From Glandiceps talaboti (taxonomy: Eukaryota > Hemichordata > Enteropneusta > Spengelidae): 64,000 nt of DNA. Below the pieces are notes generated by a model, which ran no database searches, was not told the DNA's origin, and worked only from the letters and a program-made list of their open reading frames with translations. The stretch lies in assembly GCF_964340395.1 (NCBI RefSeq), contig NC_135553.1:11300001-11364000 (forward strand), given 5' to 3'. The position numbers were made by a program, and so were the translations under genes. This document shows, piece by piece, positions 39,301-51,500 of this stretch. The first letter of the stretch is position 1; each line of letters begins with the position of its first letter.

Positions 39301-41799
39301 ATACGTCATTGCCAAGTACCTTGACTTTCTTGAAGTAGAAAGAAGATGTTATCTTGCAAGCAGAATAGATGTCGTAAAACATGCTTCTTCTAGTTCAATG
39401 TCTACATGAACTGTATACAAAAATCTACGATTCAATGAAAAATAATACATTTTCTGTTTGTTAAAAATGATAATAAAATTCTGACACTTATACAATGTAG
39501 ACAACAACCAAGTTTGTAGGTTTATATATCTCAATTGTGTCACCTCTGTTATGTTTTTACTTACAATCATGATGTAGTGAATATTTGGGGAAAAGACTAC
39601 TTAAATGTGCTGAAATCTATCGGACTGAAAAGAGACGGTTGTGTATATTATATTTTGTACTTTGAACTACTATAATATGTTTTTGTTAGTCACACCCGTA
39701 GATATTGTAATATGAAAATTAACCATTTGGCATATTGATGTATATAGCAGCGCTTCATTGAACCCAGGGTGACGTTGATGAAATACAAATGTGATTTTTC
39801 TTGGAAACAGCCTACGCTCATACATCGGGTACTGCCTACACATTCTATACTAAAAAATATCAAATGCTTTCATGTTTGGTGGCATTGTTTTATTCACGTA
39901 CACGTTGTACCTTGTCCGCGTGGCTATCTTACCTTCACTAACAAAAAGAATATCAATTCGAAATGTTCGTTAATTTATTAATTTTAATGACTGGTATTAT
40001 CTATAACTTTCTTACTTATGCTTGTTGGAAACAATGTAAGAATCATGTATAAGATCAGCAAAAGGCATTTGATCTTTTAGTTGGCCGGTAAATCCTTTAA
40101 TAGACGAGGGCCAATTTGCACGGATGTCATAGTCACCTGACGTACTATACTCAGTTTGATTACCTATTAATGTAATTGGTTTCAAGAGGTTTGGCGATGG
40201 AATCTATGTTCAACTGTAGTATGCTATTGCAGATTAATACTTTCCAAAAGATAAGTCGATGTCAAATCCATTCCTCAATCGTGCACGTGTAGTAATGACC
40301 AGCTGTGTTGACTTTGGTTGTTGCATATAATACAGCGACAAAGTTTAACATCTATTTCCATGTGACATACTTATGCATACATTGAGATATTTACTGTTTC
40401 ACCATCGGAATCCTGCCAAATTGCATCCAATGTGAATCCCATAAATATGTAAGTCAGTCAAGTGCTTTGGACGTGCTGCCAGTGTCAAAAGAACGTTCGA
40501 GTAGGTCATTATGCCGAGTCATTTCCTTTGAAAACATTCAATGATTTTGTTCAGGTCAATTCATCAGATAGAGCCAAAATCAAGGATGCGCACCGCAAAC
40601 AACTTTCATTAAGACACATATTGTATAGAGCATACTTTGTATTAATTGACTCGCATCCGCTCTGAATGCAGACAGCGTCTCCTTTACATGTTAAGACCAC
40701 CAATGTTTTAAACATGTACAGAAGAGAGATCTATACATCATGACACTTTATCGACTCCACTTTTGTTGTACCGATACGTCTCAAAGCTACCAAACAAAGT
40801 CATTGTGTGCCTTAACGAAGTTACTCGTCATAGCCATCGAATAAGAGTGTCTGGCCCCACTAATTGGACTCTTATTTTTCTGGAAACTCCACTCCTTCAA
40901 CGTGTAGCTACATCCAATTATCACGGCAAGTCGTCTCGATTTCAAACATCGCACACCTTCTGATGTACATGAATGTTATAATCAAATGTTATCATTATGC
41001 TGTGTTTTGTAAAGCTATGGCGACAGTAGGTCCGTACTTAAGGTAACGAGGAGTGAATTCACTCTGCAATGTTTGTTAAATATAAACAGTAATCAAGTAC
41101 TCGCTCTTCACCAAAACCAGATTATCGTACTTGATGATACCTTAGTCTGAAGGTACTCGTTACTGAACTGCATGAATAATATTTCTTGCTGGTAAATTTC
41201 CAATCAAAATGATAATGAAAGAATAACAGAACGCATCATTGTCGTAGTTCAATGAACTCTTAATACAGTTTGTTTAGAAAATGCTCATTTAGTTTTACAT
41301 TTTGAGTGGCATTTGGTAACTTAATATCAGTTGACTTCAAACATACTTTTCTAATTTAGCAGATTAAGGATTAAGTGTCGAACCCATTACATTTTTATTA
41401 TTCAAATATTAATCGAAGAAAGTTTGGAATTCTTAAAAGCATAACCCCAGAATGCCAAATTAGCGACGAGTAAAGAAATACATGACACTGTCTTATAACA
41501 CAAACAGGTTTGCATATTCACCTTTCAAAATGAATAGGATTTCGCTCTATGAGCACTTTGTGCATGGCAGATTTTCAATCTAAGGTGAGTAAATTATTAA
41601 TTTAGAGAATGTACTTCCAAAATATGCCTTAATGGTCAATGTTATATATTCTTAAACAGGCGTAAAACATAACGCTTAAAAAATTTAAACTAAAACACAC
41701 CCATTAGACATACAGGCTGTATAAAGTATGAATTAAACAAAAAGCACTTCATGAGATCAAAGTGTTTGGTATTGCGAGATGTATATTTAACTTAACGAG
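36305..41799. other. AT-rich non-coding sequence
   Basis: A perfect short hairpin, GGCTTTT-CATA-AAAAGCC, sits at about 38177-38195. No gene is supported. Confidence 0.45.
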
Positions 41800-42034
41800 T
41801 CACATTCCATTACGTGCCGTAGCCAAGCCTGTTATTTCATGACAGTGTAAACCAATCTGAATAGTTTGCTGCTGTGCCACATTAAAGGTGATGCGTCCCT
41901 CGAGGCCGTACAGACAAATTGGTTTTGCGTTGACATCATGATAGAGTAGGTAGGACTTTTCATTCCTGTATAATTCTATTGTCGTCTTGTGTTTCACTCG
42001 ATCACTTTCTTGTCCAGTACCCGTGCCGGAAATC
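41800..42034 (-). CDS. Possible terminal coding exon (77 codons), function unknown
   Basis: Read on the minus strand, an acceptor-like TTTTGTGCCTACAG ends at 42035. It is followed by 77 open codons, beginning ISGTGTGQESDR and ending at TGA (41800-41802), without needing a start codon. The segment is less AT-rich than its surroundings and has varied amino-acid use (residues such as LYRNEKSYLLYHDV and CLYGLEGRITFNV). A possible AATAAA on this strand lies about 400 bases downstream (near 41395). No upstream exon or donor could be fixed, and open runs of this length occur by chance here, so this is only a candidate. Confidence 0.2.
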
Positions 42035-45000
42035 TGTAGGCACAAAATGTGTTTATATGACCAAAGAAAGCGCCTTAAGAAAAAGCATCCCGTATTGATA
42101 TGCAAGCCAGTGTAAGTTTTCTTATTCTAGTGTTTTTCTTTTAATTAGAATGCCTCAAGGTAACTAACAAGCGTAACTTGCTTTCGTATAAGAGTGCTAA
42201 TTCTGATCAGGTCATTTCTGTAATCTTTCTGTTTCTGGGTCAGGGTTATGGCGCCTTCTCCTTCTGCAGCTGGTGCCGTTGTCAGGAGTGATAACCTTAA
42301 AATGGTTGCACTCTTGGGGTCTCACAGATTAGTTTTGACGTCAGTGTTAAAAGTAGGTAAAGATCTTTTTAATCTATACCATATCAAATAATATTACGAC
42401 GTAAACGTAGATAGTATTGCTACCCTAACAAACTTATAATAAAAATTATTTACCTCTGACAGAAGTCAAACCGTAAATAATGAACTTATAGAAACCGCCC
42501 TCTTTTCTTGAGTAAAGTCAATTTGAATCGCATATTGGTACTGCGATGTTGTAAAGCAATATTTCAAGATCATTCTTACATCACCAATGCCCTAATATTT
42601 TAAAGATTAAGAATTTATAGTTATATATGAAGACCCCTAGTACAAATGTGTACCTTGAGTATTCTGTAACCACCTTAATTGTTATTACATAATAGTACGC
42701 ATCCTCAACACAACGCAGTCATATACCAGACATTGAAAAAAAAACATTGATTGCTAGACGTTATCAGTGCATTTATCAAATGAATCTCTGGAGGATGAGC
42801 TGTTCAATTTACCGGCCAGGACTCTCATCCTTAATTACCCTTAGTCGTAATTGCTCCCTTCCCTTAGCTCGGTAACCATGGTGGCAATCAAACTATGGCA
42901 TCATTGCATCAAGGGCTATCGCTAACAACTGTCTCGAACGAAGTTAGAACGTTCGTCTACTATGACCAGATTCCTTTCTGAAGATCTTTTTTTAAATAAG
43001 TGATTGTAGTTTTCTTAACACGTGGTGCTAATGACGCAAATTCATAAAATGCAAATAATTCGGTAGGTTGAAAGTTTGTGGGCAACTGTTGATTGTTAGC
43101 TTTCCTGCAGGAAATGTTGATTGGGTAGTCATGCGGTAGATGTGATAGCGGAAAAGCTCTAACGATTGCAAAGTTTAAACAGGATGAGTTTAAGATATAT
43201 TTATTAGATGTAATAGGAAAACTTGAAGCATGTCAGGTAGAAGACAACAGGATGATCCGGAGTGAATTTCTTAAAGAACAAGTCTCCAATCGCCATTATC
43301 TCCATACTGTAGTACATTTGTTTCCTTTGGGAAGGGAAAATCGCTCGCTCATTGGAGAGACATTTAGGTAACTGTCAATTTGTGAAAACCTGTCTCTTTC
43401 CACCAAACAACGTAGCGCAGGTAATACATGTCTTCTTAACGATCATGCAATGTTTGTTTTGAATAATTTACGATTTCGACAAATTGCAATGTCTTCCTTT
43501 CAATATCCATTATCATACATGTATGTGACATGTCGTACTATGTTTCTTTTATAAGCATAAAATAGTTGGGCTTCTTCAGACCAAGTAAGTGTTAGCTGGT
43601 CACGTGATCATGGCAACGCAATTACTTTGTCGTTGCTGATTATTTGCGCAAACACGCACATTGGTGATCATCGGCGTGAAATGTTTATGGTGAGTCTTTC
43701 ATTCCTTTAGTTGAACGTGCTAGAGTGTTACTTTTGTTAATTTTTTCATTCTTTTCATTAATAACGTTCCAGAATTATTATTAATCTCGCCAATTTGTAA
43801 ATTTACGGTTCGTGCTACAAGCTGAGTAATCGATTGGGACAAACAGGTGTAATAACAAGAACATGGTTTAGCGTTGTCGTATCTTGAAGCTTGTAACAGA
43901 TAAATTGTCTAACGAGGTAAAAAAACATGGTACGCTTATGTTGTACATGTCAATTCTGGATGCATAGGGCAACCGATGTCATGCCACTAACTTGCGTTTT
44001 GTCGAAACTTCTAGCTAGCAACCTTAAGGAATATTGAGTGTGTTGACGAAAAAACTAAGTGACTGCACTGACTTGTGTGTTTCTAAAGTGTATTCTAAAT
44101 TATGCCGTAGCTACTTTTCAAGGCATAAAGTTACACTCGCCATGTTATCCACGGCCGACACAGCTACATTTGTATTTCCATAAACGATTACGTGATCGTG
44201 AGAAACGATAGACAGCGTTTGGTGATGATAACTCTCCATCTAAATTTGTACATTCTTTAATCTTGAAATATGATGCTCATAGGTATGCATATTCATAATT
44301 AGTTGGTCCGCATAATCACTAACTTTCTGGTTTAACATAAACGAATACAAAATGATTATGTCATCACTCTTATTATTAAGATACGATTTCTCTCCACTCG
44401 AGTAAGACATATACGATTATTGACATGTTATCCATCAAACTGAGTCTATACAATCAGGACAGTCACAGAGGAATTCGAAATGTTATTGTGTTTTCCACCA
44501 CGCCATATGAATGTTCAAACAGAATGAAATGAATAATTTATTAGCATTGGTATTACATTTTCATTTTCGACACCATTTTCATCTTCATATTCTGGTCATG
44601 AACAGATATATACAAAACTTTTGAAACCTCATATGTACCATATGCAATATTTATAGTGTGCCTAGTTAGATGTATCTGGGGAACTAGTTATAACATACGT
44701 ACGTACTGAACTCTTGTGCATTATTGATGCAGAAGAGAAGAAAATGTTTCTTCTGGCTCTAGTGATGGAGAAGAACTTATAGTCTTGTTTTAGTAAAAGT
44801 GCCATTTGATACCTACAAGCTTACTAATGTTTTGTTGAGTGCAGAGATATTCAACCATGGCTTTCCGGTGACGATATCCCTACCTCGTTTGATGTTAATT
44901 TAACAGAAATAGCATACTGTGATTATAGTCAGGTGAACAAGCAGAAAAATGAAACAGTAATACAAACACGCTTTACGGTTTATAATGAACTATCCAATGG

Positions 45001-46752
45001 GTCTCCATTGGTTATATGTTCTGCTTACCATGTGAATTGAGACAAATGATGTCATTCAAGTTGTAATAATATATAAAAATAAAAAGTACAAAGATGATCC
45101 CATATGTACATCGATTTATCATGTTCCTAGATACATGACAGTTTGTGTAAAAATGGATGATGCATGTCCTGCATGAGTTTTATGTTGTCGTCTTTAACAA
45201 ACAACGCCATTGCCCCTGCTCTTCCCTCGATTTTATCACTTCTTGCCTTGTTCGCCACTCTCACTTTTATTGTTCGCTACGTTCCATACTTGCTATGCGT
45301 ACACAGACGTTCGACTGAGGCCGTTGGACATATTTCTACATGAGAGATTTGGGAAGAGTAACTGTAATGACCTTTGCTAAATCATTGCGAATACGATTTG
45401 TAGATTCTGCTGCTAGCATGCTAAGTTTGTTGCAGCTTTCAGTATGAAGGACGGGTCCTTGGTATATAATGTATTATTGTTTCATTGTATAACACCCAAT
45501 ACAACTATCTACACGTAGACAAGACTTCTTCTCCCACACACACACACTCAAGGACTTTATTTCATCTTACAGCATCTGTAAAAGAAAAATTGCGTTCCTT
45601 CAATCATAAGCAGGTGTTGAACGCACAGGTTAGAGTTCATAGCTTTGTCAGAAAGGTTACATTGCTCCAGTTACTAAAGTGTCAATTTTCAAAAGCTATA
45701 CTGATGTAGAATATATGGACTGTTACCAACGCTGATCTAATCACTCGTTCTTATTTAACAGCTGTACCCATCCTGCCAAAAATAGGTACGAGACTACATA
45801 TAGAACTATAAGCATACAGCCATTGCAGTTTCCATAGTCTAACAACCTCTGTCTTGTTATTTCTACATTATTTTGACAAGATCCCATTTAATATAATTAC
45901 GTCAACCTGTCTTTGCAAAAGAGGCACGCTGCAATATTTAGCTACAAAGCTTGAATGGTGTTTATTTGAAAGCTAGGTGATTTTTATTCAGATTGAAAAA
46001 GAAATGTTTTTCTTTTGAATTGACACAGAATTAGTCGACGGAAGTCCGACACGCAATTGTAGGTATGGGGTAATAAATTAGTTTACACATTGCCTGAACC
46101 ACTAGTACTTTATTCATTTATTGCACAACAATAATGTTCAACACGAACGTAAGATTTTTTCCTTCTAGCTGAGAGTTATGACATGCCTTACTTATAGAAT
46201 ATGAACGCCTACGGCACAACTGAACTTCCGTTTCTAAGTCATATTTCATTCTCATTAAATAACACGATATATAACCTAAATGCCATTTCGGTCAAGACAA
46301 ATTTTATCAATCATCTCAAACAATTGGGAATGCAAATTACTTTTTTTTTCATCAAGTGTGCATTGTGATACATTCAATATGACTTCTTCGAATGCACAGA
46401 GTACACAAATTGTCGTTTGATTTATTTGATTTGATCAAGGCGTTAATAATGCAAATTGGTCGAGCAAATGCATTGGTTGAATATTGTGGAGAAATAATTG
46501 CAGCGTGTTATAGCTATATCTACAGGGAAATGTAAAACGTTAGGAATATCGAAGGTTATTCACAACTACCGTCCAATATATGTCCGTGTGATAAACAGTA
46601 GACGGAAATTCGATTTTTATAGTATGACTTTTTGATAATTAGTAAAAGAATGTCTCATTCGTCTTAAGGTATGACATATTTGACAACATCAATTGATAAA
46701 CACTGTCGCTCATTTTTGCTTTATTTTGTGTGCAGTGGCGTGTGTAGTGAAG
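42035..46752. other. AT-rich non-coding sequence with one GC-richer block
   Basis: The block 42170-42300 is GC-richer, with an uninterrupted minus-strand frame (containing TTAPAAEGEGAITLTQKQKD) and a 47-codon plus-strand frame. It may be a fragment of an old exon or repeat. The rest shows nothing. Confidence 0.35.
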
Positions 46753-46805
46753 TGTATGCATGCATGTATGCATGTATGTATGTATGTATGTATGTATGTA
46801 TGTAT
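46753..46805 (+). repeat. (ATGT)/(ATGC)n microsatellite
   Basis: Mixed ATGC and ATGT tetranucleotides, about 540 bp upstream of the second gene. Confidence 0.95.
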
Positions 46806-47240
46806 TCACATGAATTCATGCAGACGCACTGGATTCCCTACCCTCTTTCTATATACCTACAGTCAGTTAATTATATCATGTTCAATTCAGATACATACAT
46901 GCTATTAGCGTATACATTAAGTTTCCAGGCGCAACTGCATCTCTTTTCGTAAATTAAGTCTAATTGCTTGTTTCAGAGTCCCTTTGTCGAGGTGAAAATA
47001 GCATAAGTGATTCTATAGAAGGCCTGAAAATAGGAACTGCGTATCTTTTAATGTTACTATGCGAGACGCAGTCGTGTTGCATAATTTACAGTCGCCTCAC
47101 GTAGGTATATCGTAGGTAAGCATGTAACCAGCGACCGTAATAACCTTCCGTCGGTTGGATAGATTAGACGTCGGGTAAACTGCTTTAGGAATAGTCAATG
47201 AATGCTTAGACAAGTGAAGACAGGGAGCAGTACAGTCACG

Positions 47241-47265
47241 CCCTTTCCATATGTTTGTATTGCAG
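47241..47265 (+). promoter_or_regulatory. Splice acceptor in the 5' UTR of paralogue B
   Basis: A pyrimidine-rich stretch ending TTTGTATTGCAG finishes at 47265, 73 bases upstream of the ATG. An in-frame TAG at 47324-47326 separates it from the start codon. The distance is the same as in paralogue A (acceptor end 17840, ATG 17914). Confidence 0.45.
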
Positions 47266-47338
47266 AGATGATTCGTAGTTTCGGGCACTCAGTAATATGC
47301 AGTTCGAATGAGAGACGATAAGCTAGCCACCTTTTATC

Positions 47339-47722
47339 ATGGATTCAAGTGATTTGAGCGATTTTGAAGAATTCAAAGACGTCGCTGATGGCAGCCAGAA
47401 AAGACGAAGACATAAAACTGTCATACCACCTGTGGAGCTCAAAGTCCTATATGGAATTATTTGTTTGATACTCTCCATTTCATCGTTTCTGCCTGCGTTT
47501 ATATTCCTTGGTGTCGGGTCTGTCCTCGCACCTGTCAAAGTCCACGGACTTAATATCTTTCTCATAATAGGGGGACTGTTCCTCGTAATTGGATTATTTT
47601 TTGCGTGTGCCACAGTTATTTTTTGTTGTAAGGCCCGTGCTGATGACGACAGTCATACGCATAACTGTAAACATGGTGTCTGCAGATGTAGATCTGCGTA
47701 TGAGCCGATAGCTGCGGTTTAA
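47339..47722 (+). CDS. Two-pass membrane protein, paralogue B (127 aa), family not identified
   Basis: Same plan as paralogue A: acidic N-terminus (1-14), basic KRRRHK (21-26), PPVE (30-33), helix 1 about 37-62, short loop APVKVHGLN (64-72), helix 2 about 73-96, CC at 96-97, tail with CKHGVCRCR (110-118) and Tyr-x-Pro-Ile near the end. From PPVE to the Ala-Arg after helix 2 the two proteins match at 59 of 71 positions, mostly conservative elsewhere. The N-terminal region and the linker after helix 2 diverge, and B lacks three residues there. A is at -3 and an in-frame TAG is 15 bases upstream, so the start is well fixed. Complete in one exon. Likely a cytosol-facing hairpin membrane protein. 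Its role is unknown. Confidence 0.92.
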   Translation: MDSSDLSDFEEFKDVADGSQKRRRHKTVIPPVELKVLYGIICLILSISSFLPAFIFLGVGSVLAPVKVHGLNIFLIIGGLFLVIGLFFACATVIFCCKARADDDSHTHNCKHGVCRCRSAYEPIAAV

Positions 47723-48589
47723 CACTGCATCAAAATGTGGTGTCTGTTTTCGAAGAATACACTCGCCACGAGATACCTTGATGTGATGACAACAATGTGG
47801 AAACTTCGTGTTTGTGCGCATAGAATTTCAATCGCCACAGACCAACTGTCAACCATCGTGGGAAACGACATTGCATACTCTGGAAGGAGAGCGTACTGCA
47901 ATCGACTTCATTTGCTGCTTTGGGAGGTTGATGCTGACCGTGTATATCCAGCTTCATTCATGGCCCATACTGTTTAACAAGGGAACATAATTTGGGTTGA
48001 ATCGTTCACAACATTGCGACGATACATCCATCCAACCCATTTGGAAACGAACAAATTCATTCAACTCGATAGACATTCAGACTTCGTTTTTTTTCCCCAC
48101 CATAGGCTAACAATTATTGACTTACTTTTAACAGTCAACGCAGCCGGATATATGTTCTCAAGTAGTCGTTTGACTTGCGTGCACGGATAGGTAGAATATT
48201 TATGAAATCGCTGTAGTTCGTTTTGATTCATCTCGCATTTATTTGTCCAAATATTCTTTCGATGGTATTCACGTCTGCACATGCTAAAAGAATGACAAAC
48301 AACAAATTACTCGACTAACGCAGACATAGCAATATGGGTAAAGTTAACATACATTTCCCTTCTATATGCTAATCTATATCATAACGTTCTGCTCACCGTA
48401 CCCGTAATATCATATAGACAGACCGCCATCTGTAAGTGATGACAGGAAGGAACTACTTACAATTTGACAGACGTTGTCTCTAATATGTACAGCTTTCAAC
48501 CTCTATATACTTCTCAATTATTACCACTCTAATAGACTTACAGTAAAATTACAATGGCATCATATACTCAGTGCTGTTTAATTGGAGGC

Positions 48590-48595
48590 AATAAA
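48590..48595 (+). terminator. Possible poly(A) signal AATAAA for paralogue B
   Basis: First canonical AATAAA after the stop, about 870 bases downstream. A variant AGTAAA occurs at 48542. Confidence 0.25.
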
Positions 48596-51500
48596 TCACC
48601 AATATGACGTGATACACGTCACCTGTCACGATCAACGCATTCTGGCCGACTTTAGCCTAATAATTCACGGGTTGTTTTTGTTGACATTCAAGCTCGCGCC
48701 TGTGTGTGTATGCCGAGCAGTAAAACAACAAGATCGATAACACAGATATACAGGTACAAATTGTTGAATTACTTGTATTACCCACAAAGTTAAAGTCTAT
48801 CTTATCCAATCTTTACCACATTATGAAGACGTGTGACGGTCCTGGGTTGTACTCTTTTACTGAAGTACCTTGACTTAGTACGGCCCTCGGCCCTCGGTTT
48901 CATGTTCGTCACCGTTAGATGACCTCTGAACAGTTTTATTTAGGTTGTAACCATGGTTGCAAGACGGGATATAAAATCTGACGTTTTGTGTAGTTCGCCA
49001 ACACATTTCACAAACAATTCTTGACTAGCCTTCAAATTTATAGGGAAAAGCGCGCACAGTTCATTGTATTTCTAAATATATAACGCGAAAAAAAACTTTT
49101 CACTATACAAAAACCAGTCTTACGAAAAGATATGTTTGATTAAAACATGTTGAATTTGCAAAGACTCCTCGGTATGGCAGAGAGTCGGAGGACTTCTTGC
49201 GATGATTACAGATTTTGTCTGGGAAGACAGGAAAGAGCCATTACTAGTAGACAGACGGTTCAAAAAAAACATTCTTAAAAAGTCAATAGGCCAGGAGAGT
49301 TGGTCCTATGATTTTTTTGCCTAAGGCGCATTGGAATCTTAGATCAAGTAACTCGATGGTCGAGACAATCCGTCTCGGAACAAATTGTGCGATATCCTTA
49401 TTATTATGTTTCAGGTTACGAAGGTTTGTCCCAGTAGGATTACAAGTAATGGTCACCATTCATAACAAGGTTGAATCCGAAATTATCTTGTTTTAGGCAA
49501 GGATCATTGTGTAAGTTGTACTGTAGTAAACATCACATAGCCACAGCAATGTCCTGTCTGGATATATCCTTGGTAGACCATGTAGTCTGGATATATCCTT
49601 GGCAGAACATCTTAAGTAAGTGTTCCGTTTTATTTCGACGTGTTTTGATGTTCATTTTAACTTGACATGACGAGCATGAAATAACTTGTGACGCATCAAT
49701 TATTTGAATAATAGTACCGTCAAGTATTTACATCTGGAACCAAAAATCTCCTTGCGATCTCGCATTTGCTCGCAATAAGTAATCAACAAATAATACCTCT
49801 TGGAAATACATATGAGAGACGATGATGACAAACCAATGATATAGCTATGATATTCTTGCTTACATGTAATTACACAGTCAGTTTCTTCATTCATTTTTTT
49901 GAAGCAGATATCAAAGCAAACATGAAACTTTACATTTCATTACAATATTTCATACAATTTACAGAATTATTGGTTGGAAATATATTGCCTAAACTCGCCA
50001 GGATTCCTGTCGCCAGTGTAGATTCATTATATAACACTACAATATTTATGTGTCAAGTATTTTTCATTAACCGGACGAATCTCTATTTCACTGCACTGAT
50101 TAATCAATGATTGTATAGATTCTGATGCTGTAATAAACTAAGTAAATGGTCAGGGTTTAAGCCAAAGTAGACACTCTGGTGATACTATACTGTAACCCTG
50201 AATTTTAAAAAGTAATGAAGAATTTGCTAGACTGATTATCATTCCAAAATAAAACAGAGGGATATCTTAGGTTGGAACTTACAAACCCACTCCAGCCTGT
50301 TAAAACATATAAATTAAAACGTCAGCTACGTAAATTCATATGCTAAAATGTACAATTTATGGTAGCAAGATTCCTTCTGTTACCTCACTACGTCACTCAT
50401 TTTACCAACCTGGTCATGTATGGTGAATGATATGCAATATGTACTTGACTGGGTTCTCGGATGATATCACTTCCCTGACTGAAAGTGTTAAAAAGGATGG
50501 CGAATTTCATAAGACAAAGACTATAATCCATGCCGATAAATTCCATCCAAGTTGATACGAACACACAGACACCCTGTCTACATTGAAGTTGGGAGGGCCA
50601 GTTCTTTGTGTGTGAATCCAAACACCAGATTGTTGTGAAACTCGGGAGGGAGCAAGGGGGGGAGGGTACCTCAAAATGTGAATGCCAAACAAAACTTATG
50701 GCGTCTGATCCAACCTTCCTCTTCTTGACACAATTGTCGGGTAAATTGATGATGAATATGAAGGCAACATACTGCCAAAGACGCCTATGGCATCCGAACG
50801 AAATTTAATATTAACGGAAAGCTTTCATCTAAAATACGCCAATCTTCGATTAAGACATCCTGTGTTTCATAGACAAATGTCTATTTGGTTTGGTTTTGAT
50901 AGAGAAAATATTCAAGATTAATTCGATTTTCTTATGTTTGCCTTTCCTTATTAAAGCTATATTGGATATCTTTTGAACACATAGATCTATATTACCTTTT
51001 CTTTTCTTTTTTTAAAACGCCGCCTGGCGACCTGTTAATATATAATGACGTTCAATATAACTCAACTAGAAATATTCAATAGTTAAGTTTATAAAAAGAA
51101 TCCTGGTTAAAACAAACTGCCTTTTCAATTTAATTCCCAAGGAAATATATTGATATTTTGTTCGTGTTGCGTTTCATTATAGCAAATTGTTTGCGGAGGT
51201 TTCATTTTTAAGGGTGTTTCGAATAAAAGGAAGACGTGATCGATACGTTATATATATATATATCATATAAGTTGTCAACGTTGCATTATATAGGCAGATG
51301 CTATACGGATATTAAAAGGCAGACACTGTCATTGCTAATCCCTGAATGATCTTCTTTCAATAAATGTCACCTTAAGAATTAGAATTGAATCGCTTGCAAC
51401 AAATAAGGAAACTGAAGTGAGTGTGTTTTATTTAAGCAACCCAAAATCTCCTTACATGTGCAATATTAAACTGGATGCCTGTTGTCAAATAGCTTGAAGC

